From the NCBI GenBank assembly GCA_009602735.1, contig WELA01001729.1, forward strand, positions 62,001-126,000: a stretch of 64,000 bases of DNA. Reading direction: 5' to 3'. Position 1 is the stretch's first letter, and each line of letters opens with the position of its first letter. Shown here in pieces: positions 23,865 to 35,219 of this stretch. Below the pieces are notes generated by a model. The model made no database searches, was not told where the DNA came from, and was given only the letters and a program-made list of their open reading frames with translations. The position numbers and the translations under genes are program-made. Origin of the DNA: Mesotaenium endlicherianum. Lineage: Eukaryota > Streptophyta > Zygnematophyceae > Zygnematales > Mesotaeniaceae.

Positions 23865-24743
23865 CCAGCCCCAAGTCTCTCTACTAAAAGCCCAAAGACT
23901 TGAAGGAGGCAGCCTGCCACCATCAAGAAGCAGCAGAAGACCCCTTGGAGGCAGCCTGCAAGAACAAGAAAGACGAAAAATTGACATTAGACACTCTTCT
24001 CTTCTCGCAGTTTCTAGACAGAAAACTAAAACTGCTACTGGTGATAGGTCTCTGCTTAATATATCCTGAAAATTGACCTAGCTGTAGTCCTTGAGTAGCC
24101 GGTCATTTAGAGTCCAAGTTTGCACAATTTGGAGCACTGGTGAGAGAGATATGATGCTCTAAGTAGAAGGGGGTCAGGCTGCTGGCATTGTAAGGACAGA
24201 ATATGCCTTCTAACATTGTGCCCTCCCCTGAACTTGGAATGCTCTGAAACTCAAGACTCTGGTAGAACATCTTACAGCGCCCAGTTTGAGACTTAGTTTG
24301 CAAAATTTGGAGAAGCATAGAAGGACTTCTGATTTTCAGAAGTTTCTGCACAGATTTGGAGGAGTGCCTACTCTCTCAGCTCTCAACGACACTCCAGACA
24401 TGAGAATGCTCTCAAATTTGGTGACCCAGTAGAATTCTCTGACGCGGTCCGTTTGGCACTTGAATTTTCAGATTTAGAGCAGTCCTTTGGCCGCTATGAA
24501 TTTTTGAATTTGTGGCAGGTTTTGGGCCAACTTGTACAATTTTCTTTATCATCAAGGAGTAGGCTAGCCAATAAGGTCACACCACCTACGACCTTACCTA
24601 GTCTACCTTACATGTGTAGCACCTGACTTGGCGCCTTTGACTAGTCCTCTTCACATGTGTGGCATCTGACTTGAAACTGTTGACTAGTTTGCTCCACATG
24701 TGTAAGACCTGACTTGACGCGCCGAGACGTCGCTTTTTCTATC
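23865..24743 (+). other. 3' non-coding region of B
   Basis: About 880 bp between the end of pol and the polypurine tract. I see no convincing frame on either strand. Near its end is CGAGACGTCGC (24723-24733), matching blocks at the same place in C and D. Confidence 0.7.
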
Positions 24744-24753
24744 GGGGGGGTGA
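24743..24753 (+). promoter_or_regulatory. 3' polypurine tract of B
   Basis: A run of G (CGGGGGGG) followed by TGA directly abuts the 3' LTR start at 24754. Confidence 0.75.
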
Positions 24754-25255
24754 TGTAGTGATTTGAGTATAATATATTAGTTTGCATATACTTTAATGTT
24801 TTCAAATATATTTGGAGTAGTATTCTGTGGAGTCAAGTGTGACTAGGTACCCTAGTAACTTGGTTCATGTCCTTTGAACCTTCCAAGGCATTTTCGAAGT
24901 TAGAGGAAAGACCTAGAAGATCTCCATGTGGCAAAAGTCAAATGTGCCATTTTTAGGTCAAAAGGACATGTGTACATTATTCTAGAAAGAGGTGGCAAGT
25001 TTTGGGATGTGTTGGGTGCCAACACATCAACATACACTTTCCTAGAAATTACTTATGTAACAAGTATATAAACAAGAGCTAGAACATAGAAAGACATTCC
25101 AGAATCACTATTGCACTTGCCAAAATCCAGAAATATATTAACTTTCAAGAAGCCATCTCTCTTTCAAGAAGCTATCACTTGTGTTCAAAGAACCTTGTCT
25201 TGAATACATAAACTATTCTGTTTTACTAAGTACTTTATCTATCTGTTTCACTACA
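24754..25255 (+). repeat. 3' LTR of B
   Basis: A 502-bp LTR, the same length as and nearly identical to 18051-18552, followed by AGCAT at 25256-25260. Confidence 0.95.
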
Positions 25256-26752
25256 AGCATCTCCCAAAGGTCGAGAGAAAAGACCAGCCTTTAAAAGACA
25301 GCAATAGTCAGTAATCCAGTCTACTGACTGTGAGGATGCTAGAGATAGTGAGTAGCCACTAGCTGCCCTCGTAGCAGGTATTATGGGTCCTGCTGAAGTT
25401 GATTCACTATGCATGCCTGACAACCAGATAAAGGAGACCATCAACAATATAGATCTCCAGAGAGTGCACACTCTAGATGATCTTGTTCCACCTGATGTCC
25501 AACATTTCTTTGCTAAGTCAGGAGAACAATGCGAAAGTCAGGGAAAGACAGTCCCCCCTATCTTACTGCATTGCACAATTGCAGGTGGGAAGGTGAGGGC
25601 ATTTGTTGACGGAGGAGCGCCACGTACTTTCATCCATCAGGACTTACTTAAGCGACTAAGGCTGCCTATTGTTACCCAAGAGAATAGAAAAATATTTGTT
25701 GGAGATGCCTCAAGTATCCAGGGAGGAATTATAACCAAGCCTATTGAGGTACAGTTAGGTTTTGGCATTGCAGTTCTAACTGAAACGCTTACATTTGAGG
25801 TACTCAACACTGGCTTCTATAATCTCGTGCTAGGCAGGTCCTAGCTTAACAGACATCAAGCTGAAGTGTGTTGGAGTAGAGGTACAGTTTAAGTGAGAGG
25901 AGCCAGTGATGGGCAGACTAACTTGGCACCCACCAGTGCTCTTCCTCTTGTCCTGTACGGATAGCAAATGAAGGAAAAGGAGAGGCTTCCAGGAGGATGC
26001 AAATTCTTGAATGCAATGGAGTTCATCGACAGCTGGAACCAGAAGGAAGACAGAATGTTCTATCTGCTGCTAAGAGAGGTACCTCCTCAACCTGAAGAAG
26101 TGGATGAGAAAAAGGTAAGCCCTCCGGAGCACCCTACTGTTGCAAATATTGTTGCTCAGTACACTGATGTTTTTAATATGCCTCCAAGACTACCTCCTAA
26201 GACAGAAGTGGATCACATGATTGACTTATTATTTGGGAGTCAGCCACCCTACCAACGCACTTATGGCTTGTCTTATGTGGAGAGCGAAGAGTTGAAAACA
26301 CAGATTGCAGAGCTTAAGGAGAATGGTTACATTTCCCCCAGTAAATCACCTTATGGCGCACCCATCCTCTTTGTTAAGAAATAGGATGGGAGTATGCGGA
26401 TGTGTGTTGATTACAGAGCTCTTAACAGAATTACAATAAAGAACAAGTATGCTTTACCCAGAATTGAGGACTTGCTTGACACCCTGTCTGGTGCTAAAGT
26501 GTTCAGTAAGATAGATCTCAAGAGAAGTTATCATCAAATCAGAATTGCTGAGGCGGAAGAACACACGTTATAGACACTATGAGTTCAACGTGATGCCATT
26601 CGACCTGACCAATGCTCCTGCAACCTTCATGGGTGCTATGAATGACATTTCCAGACCATACCTGGATAAGTTTGTGCAAGTCTTCCTGGATGATATTTTA
26701 ATTTTCTCTAAAGATGAAGTTCAACATGCTAAACACTTTAAGACAGTCATGG
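25256..26752 (+). pseudogene. pol: gag tail and pol of E2, middle segment, fossil
   Basis: It begins with the AGCAT duplication, then the gag C-terminus, protease (FVDGGAPRTFIH), and reverse transcriptase to the [12 protein letters not shown] region. C begins at 26753. It is homologous to A2 pol residues 1 to about 460, and has several breaks. Confidence 0.86.
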
Positions 26753-27490
26753 TGAAAGGGGCAGAGTGCCCTAGTGGAAGCGTAGTAACTCACGAGGAAA
26801 GGAACTAGTTGCAATCATACTAAAGAGTGCAGCGGCATATCATTAAGAAAACTTAGGAAAATTACTCAACATTTTGAGTAGCAAGAAACTGCTCACAAAT
26901 GATGCAGGATGAAAGGCCTTGTCATTACAAACCCGTAGAAAGTTACAGAAGTGAAAACTGATAAGAAACAAAGAAGTTATGCCTATTTATAATTTTCTAC
27001 CTAAGTGCTCCTCTCTAGGAGGAAGCTACGGATTTTCCTAAGTGTTCGTCAAATCGTCCCTTCCAGAATGTTCGTGAGTAAGCTAGATCAGTCTAATCTG
27101 ACGTTTCGGGCCAAATTGACGTCCACATACATGCGTCGACATTACTAGAATATTCTATCTTAGACGCGCTAGGCTAAACCGAAACTTCTAGGTAAGTCGA
27201 CCTAGTCGGCACTCCGCGTCAGCCGAACTTACATGAAGGTTCGAGTTCATTCTAACAGGCCAGATTGCTCGACGCTGTCGGTCAATCCGACGGTCGCGCT
27301 CACCGCGAATTAAGGACAGTCGTCAACCGACCTCAAAAATACTTAAACTTCAGAAATCTGTAACTCTCTCAATACTTGACCAAATTCGACGAACTTTATA
27401 TCAAAATGACCACAAAAATGCACTCTACGGTACTGTACAATCAAAACATACTTTCATGAAACTCAAAAATGCACTTTGTAAACCTATGAC
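26753..27490 (-). repeat. Inverted C LTR
   Basis: Almost full-length complement of the C LTR (compare 42684-43430), starting TGAAAGGGGCAGAG and ending CCTATGACC. Confidence 0.85.
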
Positions 27491-27857
27491 CTCGAACCTT
27501 CACGTGAGTTCGGCTGACGCGGAGTGCCGACTAGGTCGATTTACCTAGAAGTTTCGATTTAGCCTAGCGCGTCTAAGACTAGTAATGTCGATGCATGTAT
27601 GTGGACGTCAATTCGGCCCGACACGTCGGATTAGACTGATCTAGCTTACTCACGAATATTCTGGAAGGGACGATTTGACGAACACTTAGGAAAATCCGTA
27701 GCTTCGTCCTAGAGAGGAGCACTTTAGGCAAAAATTTATAAATAGGCATAACTTCTTTGCTTCTTATCAATTTTCACTTCTGTAAATTTCTACGGGTTTG
27801 TTATGACAAGGCGTTTCATCCTACATCATTTGTGAGCAGTTTTTTGCTACTCAATAT
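27491..27857 (+). repeat. Partial plus-strand C LTR
   Basis: The plus-strand middle of the C LTR follows the inverted copy head-to-head (both carry the CGGAGTGCCGACTAGGTCGA segment). It runs directly into gag, so the usual LTR end and primer-binding site are not seen here. A TATA box (TATAAATA) lies at 27737-27744. Confidence 0.8.
27737..27744 (+). promoter_or_regulatory. TATA box of the C LTR
   Basis: TATAAATA followed by GGC. The same box occurs in the complete C LTR on the minus strand (complement 42915-42922). Confidence 0.55.
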
Positions 27858-28716
27858 GCGCCAAGAAGTGGAGAGAATGGTGCGAGTTGTTATGGGGAAC
27901 GCCGCTTTGACGAGTTTGGCACCGACACCTGTTGCGCCACCGATTCATGTTAACCCAGTGGTGCAACCAGTTATTCCACCCGCATCAAGAGTGCGTGCGC
28001 CTAAGCCTAAAGTTTATACTGGAGAGCGTGGATCGCCGCCTGTTCATCAATGGATTTTTGGAGTGAAGAAATTTATGGAGTACTCTGCGCTCACACCCGA
28101 CAGGCAAGTCGCCTTTGTCATAACTTTGCTGCAAAAGAGTGCTGGAGCTTGGTATGAACGAGAAGAGCAGCTGTCTAGAGTTCCTGCTACTGCTGATCAG
28201 CTCTTTGAAGGCTTGAAGAGGCAATTATAACCTATTGCACCCGAGGCTACCGCTCGAGATCTATTGGTGCGCCTTCGTTAACGAGGAAGCGTTCAGTATG
28301 TATCGCGCTTCAACGAGCTGGTGCTTCAACGTCCATCCATGCACGAGTTGGAGATGATGGACAATTTCAAGAGAGAACTCAAGTCAACTGTGGCCAAAGA
28401 AGTGGCGCTTAAGGACCCTACCAGTCTTGGAGAAATGATGGCATTGGCAACAAAGGTCGACGCTGTGGAGTATAGTCAGAGGCAGTGGGGCAGCCACAAT
28501 TTTGGAGGATATCGACACTTTGGATCTCAAGCGCCAAGCACGAGTGTTCAAGGTCCAAAACCTATGGAGTTGGGACTTGTGCAGCACCAGCGCAGGCAGC
28601 AGAATTTTAAGCCGAGAGGATCTTGCTATAATTGTGGCAAGCTTGGACATCTGGCTCGAGACTACCATGTGAAGACGAAGCAACCTCAACACCAGGAAAA
28701 AGGAGGACGCCAGTAA
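27842..28716 (+). pseudogene. gag: gag of C, fossil
   Basis: Capsid domain of the retrotransposon-gag family (KVYTGERGSPPVHQWIFGVK, ALTPDRQVAFVITLL, SAGAWYERE). A basic Gln-rich tail and a zinc-knuckle region (CYNCGKLGHLARD) follow. It is different from the A and B gags. The frame runs in from the partial LTR, so the true start is uncertain. It has a few breaks. Confidence 0.82.
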
Positions 28717-29178
28717 GTCGTTGTGGGGTGTCTATTGGCGTGAAGACGGAAACTCACAAGGAGGCTACCCCTAGGAGCATGCCGAGAAGCAAAGGACGAG
28801 ATATTGGCAAGCCTATCATCGTGGAAGGAGTGGTCGACAGCAACAAGGCGAATCCCTGTGCAGAAGCAATATGAGCCTAAGGAGGCAATTTTGGCGAATG
28901 GGCGGAGACTCAAGTGTGGTGCACTTACGGAAGCTATTCACGTGGAAGTAGCGGGGCACCGGCGTAAGGAAGTTATGGAGCGGGCAGAGTTGGGTCACCA
29001 TGAGGTAATATTGGGCCGACCATGGCTGAGAAAAGCCAACCCTCAAGTGCACTAGAGCACAAGACAAGTGAAGGTCCAAGGGCGTGATGGTCGAATGGAG
29101 ACAGCGAAACAGGTGGCGGTAGATACGACCACAAGTAACTGCCTTCTGTCGAGCCTACAAGTTAAGAAGCTATGCAGG
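28717..29178 (+). pseudogene. pol: Protease region of C, fossil
   Basis: Decayed sequence after gag. A late protease-like motif (HHEVILGRPWLRKANPQV) is readable near 28995-29055. It ends at the A1 5' LTR with GCAGG at 29174-29178. It is similar to D around 10290-10600. Confidence 0.65.
29174..29178 (+). repeat. Target duplication GCAGG, left of A1
   Basis: GCAGG precedes the A1 5' LTR. The 5 bp after the A1 3' LTR are GTATG, which does not match. The matching copy is the complement of 47281-47285 (CCTGC), at the far end of A2. Confidence 0.75.
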
Positions 29179-29928
29179 TGTAATGAATCAGTATATTAGT
29201 GGATATAATATTCATTTAAATCTAATAGTTAATTAAGATCAGCCTGCTGAACTTTAGTTAATAGTCAGTCTGCTGGACTTTACTTTAGTTAATAGTCAGT
29301 CTGCTGGACTTTACATAATTATCAGTTTAATGACTCGGCCGAACGCAACAGGCTGAAGTCAACTTAAGTCAGCTTGCTGACACATTCTTTGACAGCCAGC
29401 TGACTTCCGTGCTCGGTAGCAGCGAACTGCCTTGATATGCATCTAAGTACGACCTGCTAGATGAATGGCCAGATGACATCCCCATGATGGATGGCTATTC
29501 GGGATGATGGGAGATGGCGGTGGATTTGGTTAACCGAGGTCCTACCAACGTGGTTAACTCCCGGGTAGGCGGTGCCATCGCACTGACCGTTGAACAGTAA
29601 ACTCATTCCATGTACATATGCTAGGCATTGCTCTCGAGTTCGGCATTCGGAAACGAGGCCAACTCTCTTGTACAGCTTACTGAGAGAGATCTGAATCCAA
29701 GGCGAGAAGCCATTGATACGCACTGTCTTCTAACCTTGCTTATGTATGAGTTTACTGATTTGCATCATTGATGCTAGTTTACTCGCATTTGACTTACGAG
29801 TATTATTCCCTGCTAGTGTATTGTCCTTTGCCGTTTAACTAGTTAACGGAAATACCATAAAGATTACTTGCTGATATAAAGATCTTTATTAATTGTTAAT
29901 CGCCTATTTGGTAAGTCGATTCATTTCA
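29179..29928 (+). repeat. 5' LTR of A1
   Basis: A 750-bp LTR, TGTAATGAATC to GATTCATTTCA, whose ends are imperfect inverted repeats (10 of 11). U3 contains a ~30-bp tandem duplication (TAGTTAATAGTCAGTCTGCT) and several CAGC/GCTG pairs. Confidence 0.94.
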
Positions 29929-29929
29929 G

Positions 29930-29941
29930 TGGTATCGGAGC
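29930..29941 (+). promoter_or_regulatory. Primer-binding site of A1
   Basis: TGGTATCGGAGC one base after the LTR, complementary to the 3' end of initiator tRNA-Met. Confidence 0.88.
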
Positions 29942-29962
29942 AGTTATCACAGTCTTCTTTGT

Positions 29963-31441
29963 ATGGTAAGGACAAGGTCTCAAACTAGCAACTCCCGAGA
30001 CATGGAGAACCAGGATAACGAGAATGTCGAAAACCAGGCGGAAAGCCATGTAGCGGGAAACCGTACCTATTCGGAAGCAGTAGCGGATACTGCAGCTAGG
30101 GAGGCTGCAGATGAGGCAGCTGCTATTGCCTCAGTCGCAGCTCAGCAAGCTGAGGAGGAGATAGCCAGACTAGAAGCTGAACAAGTAGCAAAGGCCGCTG
30201 AAGATATACAAAGGAGGGAAGGACAGCCAGCTGACGAGCGCACTGTTGAAGAACTTATGGCATCAAGGGCCAATGTTCTGAACCCACCTCCTGCCGTACA
30301 ACTCAATGTACCCCTAGGTCAAATACGTGACCGGCTGAATGCGGCAGGAATTGCTGCTGCAGGAGCAAGAGGGATTGTTGAGGACACTACTCAGCGAGTA
30401 GATGCCAATGCTGCTGCTGCATTTGCTAATCTACCACCCCAAAATGTAGACTTGGGAGCATTGTTCGTTCAGATGCAGTCGCAAATGGCGACCATGTATC
30501 AGTCCCAGCAGGAGGACAAAAGAATCATAATGTCCCTACTCCGGGACAGAGACCAACTGGGGTCTCACACCACTAGTGGTGGTGGCCGAGGGCCTAGTAA
30601 GCCCAAGCCGAAACCTCCCCAGGACTATGATCCTGAGGGAAACAGAAAATATTACCTGATCAAGTTTCTCGCGGATGTTGAGCAGTGGCTGGAGAACTAC
30701 CCAGAACTGCAAGATTACGAGAAGGTCAGGCACACCGGTGCGCTACTGAAAGGCAGTGCCGCAGACTGGTGGCTTTACTGGAAGGAAGAGCGTAAGGCTC
30801 GGCAACTCGGTGACCCTACGTGGGTAGAGTTTGTCGAGAAGTTGCATGAGAAGTTTGATGTCATCAACCAGCAGGAGAAAGCTATCTATGCGATGATCTC
30901 CCTGACACTGAAGCAGACCACTTCAGTTGCTGAGTTTGCTCAAAAGTTCCAAGAGAACATGATGAAGCAGCCTGATTTGCCAGAACGGTATAGGATAGCA
31001 TACTTCAGGTATGGCTTGAAATCCGAGGTCTCTGGTCATTTTGCTGAGAAAAAGTATGAGAAACTGGCTGACTTGATCCAGGATGCTGACGCCTGGGATC
31101 AGCAGCAGTTCAATCACAAGCGCCAGAGTAACGCTTTGGTGTCTAAGATTGTCAAAAAGCCCCACGGTTCCTACAATGCAGTTGAAGGAGACCAGGCTGA
31201 GGATAATCAGGGTGATGAATATGAGTATGAGTACAATGCTATTCAGTCTAGAGGTAGAGGTGGTCCCTCTCGAGGTGGCTATGGAAGGGGTGGTGGTAGG
31301 ACTAAGCCGAGACCAGCCTCAGCAAAATCTACTTGCTACCATTGTCAGCAGAAAGGCCACTACAGAGAACAGTGTCCGGTCAAGCACCTGCCTAAGGTCG
31401 AGAGAAAAGACCAGCCTTTAAAAGACAGCAACAGTCAGTAA
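29963..31441 (+). CDS. gag: gag of A1
   Basis: A 492-residue Gag, apparently identical to that of A2. It has an Ala/Glu-rich probable coiled coil at about residues 36-90 and a capsid domain at about 205-370 ([33 protein letters not shown]). An acidic and Tyr-rich segment precedes RGG repeats ([19 protein letters not shown]), and a CCHC zinc knuckle ([14 protein letters not shown]) lies near residue 460. The start is the first ATG after the primer-binding site. Gag builds the particle and binds genomic RNA. The pol frame lies in another frame and is open back into the end of gag, which fits the frameshift expression known for the family. Confidence 0.93.
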   Translation: MVRTRSQTSNSRDMENQDNENVENQAESHVAGNRTYSEAVADTAAREAADEAAAIASVAAQQAEEEIARLEAEQVAKAAEDIQRREGQPADERTVEELMASRANVLNPPPAVQLNVPLGQIRDRLNAAGIAAAGARGIVEDTTQRVDANAAAAFANLPPQNVDLGALFVQMQSQMATMYQSQQEDKRIIMSLLRDRDQLGSHTTSGGGRGPSKPKPKPPQDYDPEGNRKYYLIKFLADVEQWLENYPELQDYEKVRHTGALLKGSAADWWLYWKEERKARQLGDPTWVEFVEKLHEKFDVINQQEKAIYAMISLTLKQTTSVAEFAQKFQENMMKQPDLPERYRIAYFRYGLKSEVSGHFAEKKYEKLADLIQDADAWDQQQFNHKRQSNALVSKIVKKPHGSYNAVEGDQAEDNQGDEYEYEYNAIQSRGRGGPSRGGYGRGGGRTKPRPASAKSTCYHCQQKGHYREQCPVKHLPKVERKDQPLKDSNSQ

Positions 31442-34400
31442 TCCAGTCTACTGACTGTGAGGATGCTAGAGATAGTGAGTCGTCACTAGCTGCCCTCGTA
31501 GCAGGTATTATGGGTCCTGCTGAACTGGATTCACTATGCATGCCTGACAACCAGATAAAGGAGACCATCAGCAATATAGACGTCCAGAGAGTGCACACTC
31601 TGGATGCTCTTGTTCCACCTGATGTCCAACATTTCTTTGCTACGTCAGGAGAACAATGCGAAAGTCAGGAAAAGACAGTCCCCCCTATCCTACTGCATTG
31701 CATGATTGCAGGTAGGAAGGTGAGGGCATTTGTTGACGGAGGGGCGTCACATACTTTTATCCACAAGGACTTAGTTAAGCGGCTAAGGCTGCCTACTGTC
31801 ACCCAAGGGAATAGAAAAATATTCCTTGGAGATGCCTCAAGTATCCCGGGAGGAGTTATAACCAAGCCTATTGAGGTCCAGTTAGGTTCTGGCATTGCAG
31901 TTCTAACTGAAACGCTTACATTTGAGGTACTCAACACTGGCTTTTATGATCTCGTGCTAGGCAGGTCCTGGCTTAATAGACATCAAGCTGAAGTGTGTTG
32001 GAGCAGAGGTACAGTTAAAGTGAGAGGAGCCAGTGATGGGCAGACTGACTTGGCACCCACCAGTGCTCTTCCTCTTGTCCTGTGTGGATGGCAAATGAAG
32101 GAAAAGAAGAGGCTTCCAGAAGGATGCAAGTTGCTGAATGCAATGGAGTTCGTCAAAAGCTGGAACCAGAAGGAAGACAGAATGTTCTGTCTGCTGCTAA
32201 GAGAGGTACCTCCTCAACCTGAAGAAGTGGTTGAGAAAAAGGTACACCCTCCGGAACACCCTACTGCTGCAAACATTGTTGCTCAGTACACGGATGTGTT
32301 TAATATGCCTCCAGGACTACCCCCTAAGCGGGAAGTAGATCATAGGATTGATTTATTACCTGGTAGCCAGCCACCCTGGCAACGCACGTATGGCTTGTCT
32401 TATTTGGAGAGTGAGGAGTTGAAAACACAGATTGCAGAGCTGGAGGAAAATGGTTACATTTCTCCCAGTAAATCACCGTACGGCGCACCTATCCTATTTG
32501 TTAAGAAAAAGGATGGCAGTATGCGGATGTGTGTGGATTACAGAGCCCTGAACAGAATTACAGTAAAGAACAAGTATGCTTTACCCAGAATCGAGGACTT
32601 GCTTGATACCCTGTCTGGCGCTAAGGTGTTCAGTAAGATAGATCTCAAGAGTGGTTATCATCAAATCAGAATTGCTGAGGGGGATGAACACAAGACTGCT
32701 TTCCGCACACGTTATGGACACTTTGAGTTCAACGTGATGCCATTTGGACTGACTAATGCTCCTGCTACCTTTATGGGTGCTATGAATGACATTTTCAGGC
32801 CTTATTTGGATAAGTTTGTGCAAGTTTTCCTGAATGATGTTTTAATTTTCTCTAAAGATGAAGCTCAGCACACTTAAAGAAAGTGCTGGACACTCTGCGG
32901 AAAAATCACTTGTATGCAAAGATGAGCAAGTATGATTTCTTTAAGGAAAGTATTGAATTCTTAGGCCACGTTGTCAGTAAAGAGGGCATCAGTGTGGATC
33001 CTAAGAAAGTCCAGACCATAAGGGACTGGCCAGTACCACAGTCGGTCTCTGAAGTTAGATCCTTCCTCGGGTTGGCTAACTACTATAGGAGATTTATTGA
33101 GAATTATTCCACAAAGGCCAGTAAACTGACTGACCTTACTAAGAAAGACATCGGGTATGTGTGGGGGGAAGAGCAGCAGGCTGCCTTCCAGACCCTTAAA
33201 GATGCCCTTTGTTCTGCCCCAGTGCTAGCCGTGTATGACCCCAGCAAACCGGTGCAGGTGGTTACTGATGCCTCTGATTTTGCCATGGGTGCTATTTTGT
33301 TGCAGCCTGCTGACAAAACCACAAAGGATGGTAAGGTACGGCAGGAGTGGCATCCTGTGTTGTATGAGTCTATGAAATTTAATCCAGCGGAGATTAATTA
33401 CTCAGTGCATGATAAAGAGCTGCTAGCTATCATTCATGTACTCAAACAGTGGAGAGCATACTTACATGGTAAAGCTTTTAAGGTGATTACAGATCATCTA
33501 GCTCTGACCCACTTTCAGAAGAAGTCCAAGCTGTCGAGGAGGGAGAACCGCTGGAGCCAGATGCTGGAGCAGTTCCAAGTCCAGATCGACTACAAACCAG
33601 GGAAGTTGAATCCTGCTGATGCACTCTCTAGAAGACCTGACTTGCAAGAAAGGAACTTTAGTCAGCATACTGTAGATAAAGTCCTGTGTGCACTCACTTC
33701 ACTAAAGGTGAAAAAGTCCTTCCTTGAACAACTTAGGAAAGCCTACCTTTCTGACCCAACATTTGAGCCCAGCCCCACTACTGGTGTGTGTCGTGCTACT
33801 GCACTCGGGTATAAGCTCAAGGGAGGGGTCTGGGTGACTGAAACCACTTCAGGCAGGCTGAAGCTGGTCATTCCTAATAATTTGGAAATAAGGTCTCTCT
33901 TACTGAGTCAAGCTCATGACAGTCTCCTGGGTGGACATTTGGGGCAGGCCAAAACTGTTGGCAAACTGGCAAAACATTATCATTGGGAGGGGTTACCCCG
34001 GGAGGTCTTGAAATATGTCAAGTCCTGTGACCAGTGTCAGAGAAATAAGTCTCGGCACACACCACCCGGAGGTCTCTTGCAACCGCTACCCATCCCAGCG
34101 GGACGCTGGGAAACTATATCCATGGACTGGGTGGTCTCACTACCAAGAACTGCCAACGGGCATGATTCAATACTGGTAGTCGTGGATAAACTGACAAAAA
34201 TGGTCATTTTTATCCCCACAACTGTCAAAGTGACTGCACTCGAAACAGCGAGACAGTTTTACAACCATGTAGTATGCCAACATGGGCTCCCTTCTAATAT
34301 CATCTCAGACAGAGACTCAAAATTCACCTCTAAGTTCTGGAGAGCTTTAATGGGGTTAATGGGAGTCAAACAGCTGCTCAGCACAGCAAACCACCCTCAG

Positions 34401-35219
34401 ACTGATGGGCAGACTGAAAGAACTAACCGAGTTCTGCAGGAGGTGCTGAGAGCATATATTAACCAAAAACAAGATAATTGGGATGACCTGTTGCCTCAAA
34501 TTCAGTTTGCGGTCAACAGTGCGGTGCACGCGTCAACGGGCAAAACTCCTTTTGAACTCAGCCTGGGTAGAGTCCCTAAGTCTCCTCTAGATGTGCTAGG
34601 GGAATCTTTAACTCACCCTGAAGGGATTGACAACCCGGTCTCCCTCCAGTTAACTCAGGAGTTTGCTGACACCCTGTCAGAAGTCCAACGAAACTTGCAC
34701 ACGGCCCAAGAAAACCAACAAAAATACGCTAATCAACACCGTCGGGAACTGACATTTTCCAAGGGGGATTTAGTCAAACTGCATTCTCAGCACCTGTACC
34801 TCCCTGGTGTGGTCAAGAAAAAGCTTGGCCCTGTCTGGGTCGGTCCATATTCGGTGGTCCGTCGTGTCGGTCAGAATGCTTACAAACTGAACATGTCAGC
34901 TGAATACAAGGGGCACCCGGTCTTTAATGTCTCCTTCCTGGAACCGTACATCAAAGGTGATACACTGTTCACAGGTCGGTTCCCTGTCCAACCGGGACCG
35001 GTCCCCGCTGTCCGGGACGGCGACCCTGAGGAATATGAGGTCGATGAGATTTTAGACGCTCGCTCGGTCCGTCGATCGTCTAAATATGTCATGAAATACC
35101 TCATTCGATGGAAGGGTTACGATGCCTCTGGGGACACTTGGGAGTTTAAGGACCACTTGACCAATGCCAAAGGGGCGTTGACACGGTTCCACCTTCGGGC
35201 CGCTGGAGTCCCTCCATAA
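31442..35219 (+). pseudogene. pol: pol of A1 (protease to chromodomain), nearly whole
   Basis: Protease ([14 protein letters not shown]), reverse transcriptase ([13 protein letters not shown], YxDD-box region near 32830), RNase H ([13 protein letters not shown]) and the integrase zinc region ([10 protein letters not shown] to CDQCQRNK). The integrase core ([36 protein letters not shown]), GPY segment (VWVGPYSVV) and chromodomain ([28 protein letters not shown]) follow. It is about one break from the layout of A2 pol. The chromodomain usually steers integration to methylated-histone chromatin, which fits the nested insertions. Confidence 0.92.

Larger units (their letters stand above)
18051..25255 (+). 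mobile_element. B: Ty3/Gypsy chromovirus inserted in E2 gag
   Basis: A 7.2-kb element with 502-bp LTRs at 18051-18552 and 24754-25255, primer-binding site 18554-18565, gag, pol, a long 3' non-coding region, a polypurine tract and a perfect AGCAT duplication. An inverted solo B LTR (23296-23795) sits in its chromodomain region beside an assembly gap (23198-23294). Otherwise it is largely open, with about one or two breaks. It is younger than E2, in which it lies. Confidence 0.93.
15876..26752 (+). mobile_element. E2, left part: A-family chromovirus inserted in E1
   Basis: 5' LTR 15876-16592, primer-binding site, gag, then B inserted at 18051-25255, then the gag end, protease and reverse transcriptase up to 26752, where C sequence begins. 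The rest of E2 (RNase H, integrase, chromodomain, B-subtype ORF3, 3' LTR) lies on the minus strand at 42683-38085. The two E2 LTRs are both 717 bp and share sub-family sequence such as GAGTCTGGTGGACTC. The element is broken, with many breaks. Confidence 0.85.
26753..29178 (+). mobile_element. C, left part: Ty3/Gypsy chromovirus inserted in E2
   Basis: An inverted C LTR (26753-27490) is joined to a partial plus-strand C LTR (27491-27857), then gag and protease-region sequence to 29178, where A1 begins after GCAGG. The rest of C (pol and 3' LTR) lies on the minus strand at 47285-42684. The D element contains uninterrupted homology across both C flanks, which supports their former adjacency. It has several breaks. 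Confidence 0.82.

Noticed and set aside
24103-24351. Antisense frame in the B 3' non-coding region
   Set aside because: Short, with no motif and no relation to element proteins.
29875-29880. TATAAA near the end of the A LTR as its promoter
   Set aside because: It lies only ~50 bp from the LTR end, leaving little room for R and U5. I cannot tell the true promoter by eye, so no feature is given.
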